In this document: in pieces, positions 11,216 to 20,632 of the stretch
Position numbering within the stretch: the stretch's first letter is position 1
Layout: the number at the start of each line of letters is the position of its first letter
From: an uncultured Clostridium sp.
GTDB taxonomy: Bacteria; Bacillota; Clostridia; Clostridiales; Clostridiaceae
Assembly (NCBI GenBank): GCA_934746785.1
Contig: CAKVFO010000002.1
Location: forward strand, 1 to 64,000
Direction of reading: 5' to 3'
Length of the DNA: 64,000 nt
Position numbers and translations under genes: made by a program
Notes under the pieces: generated by a model
Told to the model about the DNA's origin: nothing
The model's input: the letters and a program-made list of their open reading frames with translations, nothing else
The model's database searches: none

Positions 11216-12013
11216 ATGAAATGTAAAACTGGAATAATAAAAAGATTTGTTAATTCAATATACAATGTGGACGAGTTCCCTAAGTATGTAAGATATGGAG
11301 TGCCAAAAGCTATAATATATGCTTTGTTTTTGAGTTTATTTATTGGAGGAATAGAAGGAACTTTTAAATTTATTAATGTAAATAATAATATGAATGAAGT
11401 TAGCAACATGATTAATCAGGATGAATATAACTTTAAGATTGATAATAACTATCTTAAGTTAGATAATTCACCTATAATGTTTGAAGATAATAGAATGCTT
11501 TTTTATGTAGATCAAGATATTAAGATAGATGAAGCTGATGAATTGAGAAAAATTACTGTAAATAAAGATGTAAATTTCTTAGTTTTGAAAGATGGATTAT
11601 TTATAAAAACAAATGGAGAATATGATAATATTGGAGATATAAAGCTTTATTATTCGGAGATGTCTTTAGATAGGGAAATTAAAAATTCAGATATAATTAA
11701 TATAATTCAATCATCAAAACCAATGATATGTGTACTTATAATTGGAACGTATATATTACAAGGATTTTTTATGTATATTATATCAGCTTTCTTTATAGCA
11801 GTATTAACTGTTATTCCAAGTAAGCTGTTAGGTGTTAATTATAGGCTGTCAGACTTATTTTCTTTGGTTATTTATGCGTATACCTTACCTAATTTATTGG
11901 TGATGGTTTTAAGTATTGTATTTCCAAACATATTATTTGATACAGCAGGTATGATTGGTGCTATTGTATATACATACCTAGCAATAAGACATGTTAGAAA
12001 TCAAATTAATTAA
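11216..12013 (+). CDS. DUF1189 family membrane protein
   Basis: A 265-residue integral membrane protein with one N-terminal transmembrane segment (about 28-48), an extracytoplasmic beta-rich domain (about 55-155), and three or four C-terminal helices ('MICVLIIGTYILQGFFMYII', then 'LFSLVIYAYTLPNLLVMVL'), the DUF1189 arrangement. No enzymatic motif is visible and the function of the family is not established. ATG 11216 follows an AGGGGGTT site. Divergent from the L,D-transpeptidase and closed by a terminator at 12013. Confidence 0.8.
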   Translation: MKCKTGIIKRFVNSIYNVDEFPKYVRYGVPKAIIYALFLSLFIGGIEGTFKFINVNNNMNEVSNMINQDEYNFKIDNNYLKLDNSPIMFEDNRMLFYVDQDIKIDEADELRKITVNKDVNFLVLKDGLFIKTNGEYDNIGDIKLYYSEMSLDREIKNSDIINIIQSSKPMICVLIIGTYILQGFFMYIISAFFIAVLTVIPSKLLGVNYRLSDLFSLVIYAYTLPNLLVMVLSIVFPNILFDTAGMIGAIVYTYLAIRHVRNQIN

Positions 12014-12037
12014 AAAGTGGTTTAACCACTTTTTTTA
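12013..12037 (+). terminator. intrinsic terminator
   Basis: The stem AAAAGTGGTT / AACCACTTTT is followed by T residues. Repeat copy B begins just inside the end of the T-run. Confidence 0.85.
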
Positions 12038-12125
12038 ACATATAGGGACTTTTTAATTTTTTTGAAAGCGAGTATTCATTATGACTAGTTTTCTTGCAGG
12101 TAAGTTGTCCGATATGTTAAAAATA
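12038..12125 (+). repeat. dispersed intergenic repeat, copy B (left half, diverged)
   Basis: ACATATAGGGACTTTTTAATTTTTTTGAAAGCGAG..., followed by TATTCATTATGACTAGTTTTC and GGTAAGTTGTCCGATATGTTAAAA, lines up with copies A (116) and E (42722), with substitutions. It starts in the T-tract of the preceding terminator. The right half is absent. Confidence 0.65.
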
Positions 12126-12159
12126 TTAATATTGAGAGATTTGAAAGGAGTTCATTATA

Positions 12160-13365
12160 GTGAAAATTATTCATACAGGAGATTGGCATATAGGCAAGAT
12201 AGTAAATGAGTTTTCTATGATAGAAGATCAGAAATATATATTAAACAAGTTAGTTGAACTTATAAAGGAAGAAAAACCAGATGTATTAGTTATTGCAGGA
12301 GATGTTTATGATAGGTCAATACCACCTGTAGAAGCAGTTGAACTCTTAAATAAAGTTTTTGAAGAAATACTTATTGATAATGGAGTGAAAATATTAGCGA
12401 TTGCAGGTAATCATGATAGTGCAGAAAGATTGGCTTTTGGAAGCAGTATTTTAGAGAAAAATGGATTATATATAGTTGGTGATATAGAAAATGAATTTAA
12501 AAAGGTAGTTATATCAAAAGAGGATAAGAATTTTAACTTTTTTTTAATTCCATACATAGAACCAGTTGTATTAAGAAAGAAATATGACGATAAAAATATT
12601 AAGAATCATAATGATGCTATGAAGTTTATAGTTAATAAAATAAAAAATGAGATGGATAATAGCGAAATTAATGTAGTAGTTGCTCATGGATATGTCACAT
12701 TAAATAGAGATAAGGCTTTAGGATGCAGTGATGAAGATAAGTATAAAGCAGCAGAAATAGAAGTTTCAGAATCTGAAAGACCATTATCAATTGGAGGGAC
12801 TGACTTAATTGATGGTAATATTTTTAATGAATTTGATTATGTAGCTTTAGGTCATTTACATGGAAGACAGAAGGTGGGGAAAAATTCTATAAGATATTCA
12901 GGATCCCTATTAAAATATTCTTTTTCAGAAGTTAATCATAAAAAAGGTGCAACTATAATTGAAGTTAATGATAAAGATGACATGATTATAAGGAATCAAG
13001 AAATTGAGCCAATAAGGGATATGAGGGTAATACGAGGTCATTTAGATGATTTAATAGAAGCAGCAAGAGAAAGCGAAGAAGGAAGAGATGATTATATACA
13101 GGCAATACTTACTGATGAAGGTGAACTTGTAGATCCAATTGGAAAATTAAGAGCTGTGTATCCTAATATAATGCTTCTTAGAAAAGAAGAGAAAAATGTC
13201 ACTTTAAATAGCTTGACAGCAGCATCAGCGGGATATAAGAATAAATCAGAAATTGAACTTTTTAAAGAGTATTACGAAAGACTTGGTGATGGAGAATTTT
13301 CAAAAGAAAAGGAAGATGTAATGATAAGTGTTATAGAAGAGGCGCTTAGAGAGGAGAAGTTATAA
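12160..13365 (+). CDS. sbcD: exonuclease SbcCD subunit D (Mre11-like)
   Basis: Metallophosphoesterase nuclease subunit of SbcCD, which opens DNA hairpins and processes blocked double-strand ends. Mre11 phosphoesterase motifs are clear: 'HTGDWHIGK', 'VIAGDVYDRSIPP', 'AGNHDSAERL', 'VVAHGY' and 'ALGHLHGRQ'. 401 residues, full length. Start is GTG at 12160, nine bases after AAAGGAG. The stop codon abuts the sbcC ATG with no gap, which indicates translational coupling. Confidence 0.96.
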   Translation: MKIIHTGDWHIGKIVNEFSMIEDQKYILNKLVELIKEEKPDVLVIAGDVYDRSIPPVEAVELLNKVFEEILIDNGVKILAIAGNHDSAERLAFGSSILEKNGLYIVGDIENEFKKVVISKEDKNFNFFLIPYIEPVVLRKKYDDKNIKNHNDAMKFIVNKIKNEMDNSEINVVVAHGYVTLNRDKALGCSDEDKYKAAEIEVSESERPLSIGGTDLIDGNIFNEFDYVALGHLHGRQKVGKNSIRYSGSLLKYSFSEVNHKKGATIIEVNDKDDMIIRNQEIEPIRDMRVIRGHLDDLIEAARESEEGRDDYIQAILTDEGELVDPIGKLRAVYPNIMLLRKEEKNVTLNSLTAASAGYKNKSEIELFKEYYERLGDGEFSKEKEDVMISVIEEALREEKL

Positions 13366-16300
13366 ATGAGACCTATAAAGTTAGTGATGTCAGCTTTTGG
13401 CCCCTATGCAAAAGAAGAAGTAGTTGATTTTTCACTATTAAATGAAAAAAATATATTTTTAATAACAGGAACTACAGGCGCAGGAAAGACAACCATTTTT
13501 GATGCAATTAGCTATGCTTTATTTGGAGAAGCTAGTGGTAGTTCTAGAGAAAATGAATCTTTAAGAAGTGATTTTGCAGATGTTAATAGACTGACGTATG
13601 TAGAACTTGACTTTGAACTTAGAGGAGAAGTATATCACATAAGAAGAGTACCTCAACAGATGAAACCTAAAGTTAAGGGGGAAGGATTTACACATCAAAG
13701 CTCAGAAGCAGAATTAGTTTTTTCAGATGGCAAGGTAAGAACAGGAACAAGTAATGTTACTAATAAGATTAATGAATTGCTTGGAATAAATAAGGAACAG
13801 TTTAAGCAAATTGTAATGCTGCCACAAGGTGAGTTTAAAAAGCTTTTGTTAGCTGATTCAAAAGAGAGAGAAGTTATATTTAGAAAGATATTTGGGACAT
13901 ATAATTATGAAAAGATTCAATTGTTATTGAATGATAAAGCAAAAAAGATATACAAAGAATTGGAAAAATCAAGAAATAGCATATTGGTTAATTTGAAGAA
14001 TATAAAGAGTGACAATATAAATATTGATGATAAAGATATAGATGTTTACAGTATTATAAAACAAATAGAGGAAGATATTAGTGTAAGAAAGAGTGAAAGT
14101 AAAGCTATTGAGGAAAAGTTATCTGCAGTAAGAAAAGAAATTGAGAAACTTCAGGCAGATAAGGTTCAGAGCATAAATAATAATAATCTTATAGATGAAA
14201 ATTCTAAGGTAAAATCGTTGTTTGAAGAGTATAAAAATCGTGAAGAAGAGATAAAAAATAAAGAAAAGAACGTAATTAAAATTAATAAGGCGAAAGAAAT
14301 TGTATATATAGAAGATGAACTTTTAAGGATAGAGAAAAATAAGTATGTTAAGGAAAAACTGGGCTTGGAGATTTCTAATAATATAGAAGTAATAGATAAT
14401 AATCTAAAAAGAGCTATTAGTGAGTTAGAAAATGAAGAAGGAAAAGAAGCTGAAAAGAATAAAAATATTGAGCTTATGAATTCTTTAAGTGAAAAAAAAC
14501 CTAAAATAATTGAATTTGATAATAAAAGGGATAGTGTAAATAAGCTTACATTAAAAATAAAACTTACAAAAGAATCTCTAGAAAATGAACAAAAAATATT
14601 AGAAACATTAAAGGAAAAAGCAATTAGAAATGAAGAAGCTATAAAAAATATTGTAGAGTTAGAAAAACAAAAAATACTTATAGACAAAGAAGTATCTGAT
14701 AAAGAAAAACTAATTAATGAGGTTAGAGCGTTATTTAAGTCTATAAAAAAGCTAAAAGAAAATAATGATATATATAGTAAGCTAAAGTCTAGTTTTGATG
14801 TGAAAGAAGAGATTTATAAGAAGCACAAAAAAGATTATGAGCTAAAACAAGAATTATATATGAAGGAACAGGCTGGTATATTAGCTGATAGTTTAAAGGA
14901 TGGTGAATCATGTCCTGTATGTGGTTCTACAAATCATCCATCACCAGCTAAAAGAATTGGGGATGTACCTACTGAAGAAGAATTAAACATTAGTAAAGAA
15001 GAATATGAAAAGTATCAAAAAGAATATAATGACATTTTAGTTGAGATGGCAAGAGTGAAGAGTGGTATAGATTCATTAAAGGATGATGTAATTAATAAAA
15101 GTATAGAAAATTTAAGTAGTTATTTAAAGAGTGATGAGTATAGTGAAGAAACAGGTAATGAAGTCTTAGCTTTAGGAACAAAGCTTGCATCTGAAATAAA
15201 AGAGCTAAATTCAAAGCTAAGTGGTATAAATAATGAAATAGTAAAGAAAGATGATTTAAGTAAAGAAATAGAAGTTATAAAGAATAGAATAAAGGGTGCA
15301 GAATCTAAGATAGTAGAACAAAATGAATTATATACAAATGAATTTGCTTTATTAAAGGCTGATGAGGAAAAGGTAAAATCTTTACAGAAAGAAATTCCAA
15401 AAGGAATAACATCTATAGTTGATTTAGATAAAGAAATTGAATCTTTACATGAAAAAATAGAGCTATATAATAGAAAATTAAAATTAGCTAGAGATCAGGT
15501 TAATGAATTGAATAATAAAAGAGCTTCAGAAATATCAAAGCTTGAAGAAGGAAAGAAGATATTAAGTGAGATTAATTCTGATATTAAGGCAAAATGTGAA
15601 TTACTCAATAAGAAAATTTTTGATAGTGGATTTGAAAGTCGTGATGATTACAATGAAATGAAAAAATATATTAACAATATAAATGAAATGCAAAATGAGA
15701 TTTCTGATTTTAAGGAAAAATTAAAGTCTATAACAGATAGAGCTATGGAACTTAGAGAAAAAACTAGAGAATTAAGCATTATAGATATAAGGGAAATTGA
15801 AGATAAGATAAATGTTGAGAGAAAAGTAGAGTCCGAAATAAGCCAAAAAGCAAGAGCAGTTTATTCAATAATTGATAATAATATAAATATATTAAATGAA
15901 ATAAAGAATATTAATAATACTGTAAAAGAGAAAGAATTAAGGTATAAGGTTATTGGGGAATTAGCTAATTTAGCTAATGGAAAAAAGAGTCCCTATATAA
16001 GTTTTGAAAGATTTGTATTAGCATCATATTTTCAAGAGATTATAGATGCGGCTAATATAAGACTTTCAAAAATGACTGGACAAAGATTCATATTAAAGAG
16101 AAAAGAAGATAAAGGTAAAGGAACAGCACAGCAGGGATTAGAGTTAGAGGTTTACGATAATTACACAGGAAAGTGTAGGCATGTAAAAACTTTATCTGGA
16201 GGAGAAAGTTTTAAAGCTTCCTTATCATTAGCATTAGGATTATCAGATGTTGTTCAGGCAAATGCAGGAGGAATATCATTAGATACTATATTTATTGATG

Positions 16301-16485
16301 AAGGATTTGGAACATTAGATTCAGAATCATTAGATAATGCAATAAGTTCACTTATAGCATTACAAAAAGGAGGAAGACTAGTTGGAATAATATCTCATGT
16401 GCCGGAATTGAAAGAAAGAATAGAGGCAAAACTAGAAATTAAATCGTCATTAGAAGGAAGCAGTGCTGAATTCAAATTCTCTTAA
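13366..16485 (+). CDS. sbcC: exonuclease SbcCD subunit C (Rad50-like SMC ATPase)
   Basis: ATPase subunit of SbcCD. The N-terminal half-ATPase carries Walker A 'GTTGAGKTTIFDAISYALF' (near residue 34). Long coiled-coil arms, rich in K/E/N, meet at a zinc hook 'CPVCGSTNHPSP' (Cys 516 and 519). The C-terminal lobe carries the ABC signature 'TLSGGESFKASLSLALGLS' and the Walker B/D-loop 'FIDEGFGTLDSESL'. 1039 residues, typical. The ribosome site lies inside the end of sbcD. Confidence 0.96.
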   Translation: MRPIKLVMSAFGPYAKEEVVDFSLLNEKNIFLITGTTGAGKTTIFDAISYALFGEASGSSRENESLRSDFADVNRLTYVELDFELRGEVYHIRRVPQQMKPKVKGEGFTHQSSEAELVFSDGKVRTGTSNVTNKINELLGINKEQFKQIVMLPQGEFKKLLLADSKEREVIFRKIFGTYNYEKIQLLLNDKAKKIYKELEKSRNSILVNLKNIKSDNINIDDKDIDVYSIIKQIEEDISVRKSESKAIEEKLSAVRKEIEKLQADKVQSINNNNLIDENSKVKSLFEEYKNREEEIKNKEKNVIKINKAKEIVYIEDELLRIEKNKYVKEKLGLEISNNIEVIDNNLKRAISELENEEGKEAEKNKNIELMNSLSEKKPKIIEFDNKRDSVNKLTLKIKLTKESLENEQKILETLKEKAIRNEEAIKNIVELEKQKILIDKEVSDKEKLINEVRALFKSIKKLKENNDIYSKLKSSFDVKEEIYKKHKKDYELKQELYMKEQAGILADSLKDGESCPVCGSTNHPSPAKRIGDVPTEEELNISKEEYEKYQKEYNDILVEMARVKSGIDSLKDDVINKSIENLSSYLKSDEYSEETGNEVLALGTKLASEIKELNSKLSGINNEIVKKDDLSKEIEVIKNRIKGAESKIVEQNELYTNEFALLKADEEKVKSLQKEIPKGITSIVDLDKEIESLHEKIELYNRKLKLARDQVNELNNKRASEISKLEEGKKILSEINSDIKAKCELLNKKIFDSGFESRDDYNEMKKYINNINEMQNEISDFKEKLKSITDRAMELREKTRELSIIDIREIEDKINVERKVESEISQKARAVYSIIDNNINILNEIKNINNTVKEKELRYKVIGELANLANGKKSPYISFERFVLASYFQEIIDAANIRLSKMTGQRFILKRKEDKGKGTAQQGLELEVYDNYTGKCRHVKTLSGGESFKASLSLALGLSDVVQANAGGISLDTIFIDEGFGTLDSESLDNAISSLIALQKGGRLVGIISHVPELKERIEAKLEIKSSLEGSSAEFKFS

Positions 16486-16586
16486 ACTTGTTTTAAAGTT
16501 AAAATAGTAATAAAGTTTTATGATATATATTGTTTACAAAGCAATAATTTACAAATTAGGTTGTTTTAAATTTCGCTGTGTGGTAT

Positions 16587-16592
16587 TATAAT
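16587..16592 (+). promoter_or_regulatory. possible -10 element of the histidine-kinase gene
   Basis: A TATAAT hexamer lies 61 bases before the chosen ATG (16653). The -35 region is weak (a T-rich stretch around 16561-16569). An alternative in-frame ATG at 16578 would overlap this element, which supports the downstream start. Confidence 0.4.
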
Positions 16593-16652
16593 AGTATAAT
16601 ATTAGTAAAAATTTGGAAATTATTTTGGGTTCTGATTGAGAAAGGGATTAAT

Positions 16653-17528
16653 ATGGAATTAAATGAAAGGTTAGATAATAATGAAATTGACAGTTTAAGC
16701 AAGGCAGAACTTATAAAAGTGGTACAAGATTTACAAAGAAAAAGTGATTTACAAGAAGATTTTTTATTAAATATATCTCATGATTTAAGAAGTCCTATCA
16801 ATGTGATTTTAAGTATATTACAGTGTTTAAGATGTGAAGAGAAGTCAAGTGAAACAAAAATAGATGATTTAAAACATAAAGAATATAGAGATATAATGAG
16901 AAGAAATAGTTTAAAAATAGTAAAGTTAATTGATAATCTAATAGATGTTTCTAAGCTTGAAAAGAATTACTATACATTAAATAAGTATAATGTTGAAATG
17001 ATAAATCTATTAGAAAGTATTGTTGCATCAATAGAAAAATATGCAGAGCAAAAAAATATAACTGTTATATTTGATACTAATGTGGAAGAATGTATGTGTG
17101 CGGTAGATCCAGAAGCTATAGATAGAATAATGATGAATCTGTTATCTAACGCAATAAAGTTTTCGGAAGTAAACAAAGATATATTGGTTAATGTAACTGT
17201 TTATGAAGAAACTATAGAGATATCAGTTAAGGATAGCGGAATGGGCATTAAGAAAGAAGATCAAAAGTTAATATTTAATAGGTTTATACAAACCAAATCA
17301 GGAGAGTGTAGTGAATATAAAGGAAGTGGAATAGGGCTAGATTTAGTAAGTTATTTATGTAGGGCACATGGTGGAGATATAAAGTTAATTAGTAATTATG
17401 GAGAGGGATCTAACTTTATAGTTACATTACCAAAAACATTAGTTGATGTAGAAGATAATGAATGCATGCTTAAGAAAAGAAGCAGAATTGAACAGTTAGA
17501 AATTGAGTTTTCAGATATTTACCTATAA
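16653..17528 (+). CDS. soluble sensor histidine kinase
   Basis: A 291-residue HisKA/HATPase kinase without transmembrane segments or an obvious sensor domain. H-box 'NISHDLRSP' (phospho-His near residue 43), N-box 'MMNLLSNAIKFS', G1 box 'DSGMGIK', F-box 'FNRFIQ' and G2 'GSGIGLDLV' are intact. ATG 16653 follows GAAAGGGA. No response regulator is adjacent, so it is an orphan kinase. The cytoplasmic short form with an N-terminal helix before HisKA resembles the orphan kinases that feed Spo0A in clostridia, but that assignment is inference. Confidence 0.85.
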   Translation: MELNERLDNNEIDSLSKAELIKVVQDLQRKSDLQEDFLLNISHDLRSPINVILSILQCLRCEEKSSETKIDDLKHKEYRDIMRRNSLKIVKLIDNLIDVSKLEKNYYTLNKYNVEMINLLESIVASIEKYAEQKNITVIFDTNVEECMCAVDPEAIDRIMMNLLSNAIKFSEVNKDILVNVTVYEETIEISVKDSGMGIKKEDQKLIFNRFIQTKSGECSEYKGSGIGLDLVSYLCRAHGGDIKLISNYGEGSNFIVTLPKTLVDVEDNECMLKKRSRIEQLEIEFSDIYL

Positions 17529-17541
17529 TATAGAAATTAAC

Positions 17542-17570
17542 TTGATATTAGAAATGGTTTATGTTAATAT
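17542..17570 (+). promoter_or_regulatory. sigma-A-type promoter of tRNA-Arg
   Basis: -35 TTGATA (17542-17547), 17-bp spacer, -10 TAATAT (17565-17570), 21 bases before the tRNA. Confidence 0.65.
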
Positions 17571-17591
17571 GAATATGTTAAATATATATTC

Positions 17592-17666
17592 GGGGTGTTA
17601 GTTAAACGGATATAACATACCGCTACGGACGGTACATTATGGGTTCGATTCCTATACGCCCTGCCA
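17592..17666 (+). tRNA. tRNA-Arg (ACG anticodon)
   Basis: Acceptor GGGGTGT pairs with ACGCCCT (first pair G-U). D stem GTTA/TAAC, anticodon stem TACCG/CGGTA with loop CTACGGA (anticodon ACG), T arm ATGGG-TTCGATT-CCTAT, encoded CCA. ACG normally becomes ICG and reads CGU/CGC/CGA. No further tRNA is next to it. Confidence 0.92.
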
Positions 17667-17670
17667 TTTA

Positions 17671-17711
17671 ATTACTTTCAAAAGTTTTTCTTTTGAAAGT
17701 AATTTTTTTTT
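17671..17711 (+). terminator. intrinsic terminator of tRNA-Arg
   Basis: A 14-bp perfect stem ATTACTTTCAAAAG / CTTTTGAAAGTAAT is followed by a run of nine T. Downstream TATCTATAGGGAAATCT faintly resembles the left end of the dispersed repeat. Confidence 0.92.
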
Positions 17712-17762
17712 ATCTATAGGGAAATCTAATAAGGGCAAGAATAATGCAAAGGATGTTATATT

Positions 17763-18917
17763 ATGATGTTTGATAAAGTCATAAGTCAATATGATAAGCA
17801 TAGTGAAGAAATTTTATTTCTAATAGATAAGTTTAAAATAGACGAAATAATATTTATTATAGATAAGGATAAAAGCAGCAAGATAAAAAGAAGTAAGGAG
17901 GTTTTTAAGAAGATTTTCTATAATAAAAATGTTAAATTTGAAGTGATTGAGGATTATAGTATAAGTAGTTTAGAAGGTATTTTAAAGAAAAATAATGAAG
18001 CATTAGTTAATCTATCAGGGGGAGATAGAATTATAGCACTATTATTATTAAAGGTATCAATGGAATTATCTATGCAAAGTATATATATAGATTTTTTAAA
18101 CAAAAGAAGATATGTATTTAAAGATAGTTGTAGAGTAATAAATAGTGAGATGAAGGATACTTCTTTAAAGGAAGTTTTTTATTTATCAGGAGCAGAGGTA
18201 ATTAATGAATCTACAGAATTATGTAGTGAAAAAGATGTAGTTGAAATAAGTAATAAGATTTTAGCTAATATTGAATTATGGCATAAATATAAGCATAATT
18301 TATATGATAATTCTATATTTAAACATAATAATAATGATACAGATAATATTGATATAGATGTAAGTGGCCTAAATAAAAATGAATTAGATCTTTTAAATAA
18401 TAGTATTAAGTATTTAGTAGACAATAATTCTATAGATATTAGAAAAGAAAGTAATTTAATACATACACGATTTAAGAAAAGTTATTTAAAAAGTGTTATA
18501 TTTAAGAGTGGAACATGGCTTGAAGTAATAACTTATTTAGCAGTAAAAAATATAAAAGAAGTTGATGAGGTAAGAAGTGGGGTATTATTTTCTTGGGGAT
18601 TAAATGCTGAAATTGTTAAAAATGAAATTGATGTTATAGCAATAAAGGATTCAGTTTTAATATGTATATCTTGTAAGGATAGTAATAAATATGATGATGA
18701 TGCACTAAATGAATTGAGTGTATATAGTGAGAGGCTTGGAGGTAAGAATGTACTGAAGATATTAGTGGCAACAAAACAGCCGCAAAAAGTTAGTGTAGTA
18801 CAGAGGGCTAAGGAAATGAATATACATTTAGTAATACTAGAGAATGCATCGATTAATTATTTACAAAATTCATTAAGAGTTATAATAAATGAGAAAATAA
18901 GGAATGTAGTATTATAA
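17763..18917 (+). CDS. DUF1887 family CARF-domain nuclease (Card1/Can2-like), orphan
   Basis: A 384-residue protein of the architecture of the CRISPR ancillary nucleases Card1/Can2: an N-terminal CARF Rossmann-like domain (about 1-150) with the ligand-loop motif 'NLSGGDR' (N83-R89), a linker/winged-helix region (about 200-245, 'LNKNELDLLNNSIKYLV'), and a C-terminal PD-(D/E)xK-type nuclease domain with 'GTWLE' (E254), 'NEIDVIAIKD' (E288, D290) and 'CISCKD' (S303-C304-K305). In the family's usual ExK element Glu stands where S303 is here. Known relatives are activated by cyclic oligoadenylate made by type III CRISPR complexes; no cas gene or array lies in this window. ATG 17763 or 17766 follows AAAGG. 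The gene sits directly behind tRNA-Arg. Catalytic status and activator are inferred. Confidence 0.8.
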   Translation: MMFDKVISQYDKHSEEILFLIDKFKIDEIIFIIDKDKSSKIKRSKEVFKKIFYNKNVKFEVIEDYSISSLEGILKKNNEALVNLSGGDRIIALLLLKVSMELSMQSIYIDFLNKRRYVFKDSCRVINSEMKDTSLKEVFYLSGAEVINESTELCSEKDVVEISNKILANIELWHKYKHNLYDNSIFKHNNNDTDNIDIDVSGLNKNELDLLNNSIKYLVDNNSIDIRKESNLIHTRFKKSYLKSVIFKSGTWLEVITYLAVKNIKEVDEVRSGVLFSWGLNAEIVKNEIDVIAIKDSVLICISCKDSNKYDDDALNELSVYSERLGGKNVLKILVATKQPQKVSVVQRAKEMNIHLVILENASINYLQNSLRVIINEKIRNVVL

Positions 18918-18936
18918 CTTTAAAATAAAAGAAGGA

Positions 18937-19008
18937 TAGAACCTTTTGAATGGCTGACAAAGTGGCTTCCTGCGCTAAAAAGCGTGGCGTCAGCCACCTT
19001 GTTCTAGC
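18937..19008 (+). repeat. dispersed intergenic repeat, copy C (right half)
   Basis: AGAACCTTTTGAATGGCTGACAAAGTGG... carries the conserved core CTTCCTGCGCTAAAAAGCG / TGGCGTCAGCCACCTTGTTCT, shared with 22595-22664, 42941-43013 and 53480-53526. ACAAAGTGGCT can pair with AGCCACCTTGT, and TGGCTGAC with GTCAGCCA. The left half is missing. It lies just beyond the 3' end of psd. Confidence 0.85.
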
Positions 19009-19015
19009 CTATATT

Positions 19016-19909
19016 TTATTTATGTATTTTTTTTCCAATAGTCTCGCCCAGATTTACTTTACATTCAAAGCCAAGTTTGCTTTGAGCAAGTATATCTTCA
19101 TCAATTTCAATGGTATCTTTTTTAAAGAATAATATAGTAGTTGAGCCACCAAACTTGAAGTATCCTTTCTGGGCACCCTTTTCGACTCTTTGGTTAGGTG
19201 TATAAGATTGAATAATTGTACCAACGCATGTTGCACCTACTTCAACATGAATAATATCATCAAAGTTATCTGATTTAAATATAGACCATTCACGTTTATT
19301 TTGACAATATAATTTAGGTATACGTTCTAACGCTATTGGGTTAACGGAATAGTAGTTACCATCAATAAAGTTATTTGTTTGAGGAATACCTGAATCAACA
19401 AAATGAAATCTATGATAATCAGTTGGACAAAGTCTTAATACAAGACATACTCCACCTTCATATTCTTTTGCAACTTCTGAATCTCCTAAAAGTTCTGATA
19501 AACTGTAGTGTATTGATTTTACTTGAACAAGATTATTCATAGAAATATTATTATAAGCAAATAATCTACCATCACCAGGAGAAATAAGAATATTAGGATT
19601 TTTATCAATAGGTCTAGCATCATTATGTAATTCTCTAATAAAGAAGTCATTGAAAGATGTAAAATCTGAAGAACTTTTTTTCGCTATATTCATATCAATA
19701 TTAAAATCTTCTATAAAAGAATTTATTTTCTTTGTAGAATACTTTGTATCACAGTATTTTCCGTAAAGATGGGAAAATAATTTCTTTTTGATAAATAGTT
19801 CTGTAAAACTTTTACCTATAGGTGATTCATAACACCATTTCAAGTAGTTATCACCAGCTACTTTTTCTTCTTCGTAAGTTTTGTTCTGTCTATTAAAAAC
19901 TTTTATCAT
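19016..19909 (-). CDS. psd: phosphatidylserine decarboxylase proenzyme
   Basis: Converts phosphatidylserine to phosphatidylethanolamine at the membrane. 297 residues, PSD-B type II length. The self-cleavage site is visible as '[10 protein letters not shown]' near residue 257-266; cleavage before Ser makes the pyruvoyl alpha chain. Conserved '[10 protein letters not shown]', 'SPGDGRL' and '[10 protein letters not shown]' (the catalytic Asp/His region) are present. ATG 19909 follows GAGGT. No pssA adjoins it here; the gene stands alone. Confidence 0.95.
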   Translation of the reverse strand: MIKVFNRQNKTYEEEKVAGDNYLKWCYESPIGKSFTELFIKKKLFSHLYGKYCDTKYSTKKINSFIEDFNIDMNIAKKSSSDFTSFNDFFIRELHNDARPIDKNPNILISPGDGRLFAYNNISMNNLVQVKSIHYSLSELLGDSEVAKEYEGGVCLVLRLCPTDYHRFHFVDSGIPQTNNFIDGNYYSVNPIALERIPKLYCQNKREWSIFKSDNFDDIIHVEVGATCVGTIIQSYTPNQRVEKGAQKGYFKFGGSTTILFFKKDTIEIDEDILAQSKLGFECKVNLGETIGKKIHK

Positions 19910-20056
19910 AATTACCTCACATTAATATAATAAATATCTATTATCAATTTTAGGCTAATATAGGTTCAAAGTCTACTACTTATAGTTTTATAATAATTGT
20001 AATGATATAATAAATTTAAAATATAACACAATAATTTCAATAAATGGGGGTAACTG

Positions 20057-20632
20057 ATGAGTAAACGAAAAAAAGATGTATTAAAAGCAGCATCAATAGT
20101 TTTCGCTAAATATGGATATAGAGGGGCAACAATGGATGAGATAGCGTTAGAAGCTGGTGTAGTAAAAGGGACTTTATATTATAATTTTAAAAATAAAGAA
20201 GAGATTTTTAATGAGATAATAGAAAGTGGAATAAGTCATTTAAGAGAAGATGTTGAGCAGGTAAGAAAATTAAATATAGATATAGATAAAAAATTAAAGA
20301 AGATAATAAAGATTCAATTGGAATTCTTTTATGAGAATAAGGAATTCTTTAAAGTTATTTTAGGTGAGATATGGGGAGAAGAATCACGACAAATAAAGTT
20401 AAGAGAGTCGACAAGAAATTATATACATGATATTAAAGAAATCTTAGAAGAAGCAGCGAAGAAAGGAATTATAGAAAATAGAGATTCGGTGTTATTAGCA
20501 CATGCATATTTTTCTTCAATAACATCAAGTGCGTTATATAACTTAATTGAAGGGAAAGAAGATAAAGAGGAAACTATAGAAATGATATTTGAGTTTACAT
20601 TAAGAGGACTTAATTATAGTAAAAAGAGTTAA
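20057..20632 (+). CDS. TetR/AcrR family transcriptional regulator
   Basis: A 191-residue repressor-type protein. The N-terminal helix-turn-helix is 'GATMDEIALEAGVVKGTLYY' followed by 'NFKNKEEIF' (residues about 24-53). The C-terminal helical ligand domain has no recognisable specificity. Start ATG 20057 follows a GGGGG site. It precedes hydA by 137 bases in the same direction. Whether it controls hydA, psd or itself cannot be read from the sequence. Confidence 0.9.
   Translation: MSKRKKDVLKAASIVFAKYGYRGATMDEIALEAGVVKGTLYYNFKNKEEIFNEIIESGISHLREDVEQVRKLNIDIDKKLKKIIKIQLEFFYENKEFFKVILGEIWGEESRQIKLRESTRNYIHDIKEILEEAAKKGIIENRDSVLLAHAYFSSITSSALYNLIEGKEDKEETIEMIFEFTLRGLNYSKKS

Noticed and set aside
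14166..14687. A 173-codon minus-strand frame, rich in Ser/Phe/Leu, inside sbcC
   Set aside because: It is the reverse of the Lys/Glu/Asn-rich coiled coil; such frames are expected by composition.
16578..16652. A 25-residue N-terminal extension of the histidine kinase
   Set aside because: The extension would start over a TATAAT element and has no ribosome site; ATG 16653 has GAAAGGGA.
17712..17760. A further copy of the dispersed repeat after the tRNA-Arg terminator
   Set aside because: TATCTATAGGGAAATCT resembles the left end but similarity stops after about 17 bases; too short to call a copy, mentioned only as a faint match.
18950..19132. A 60-codon plus-strand frame over repeat copy C and the end of psd
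   Set aside because: It spans a non-coding repeat and antisense psd; no ribosome site. Part of the repeat instead.
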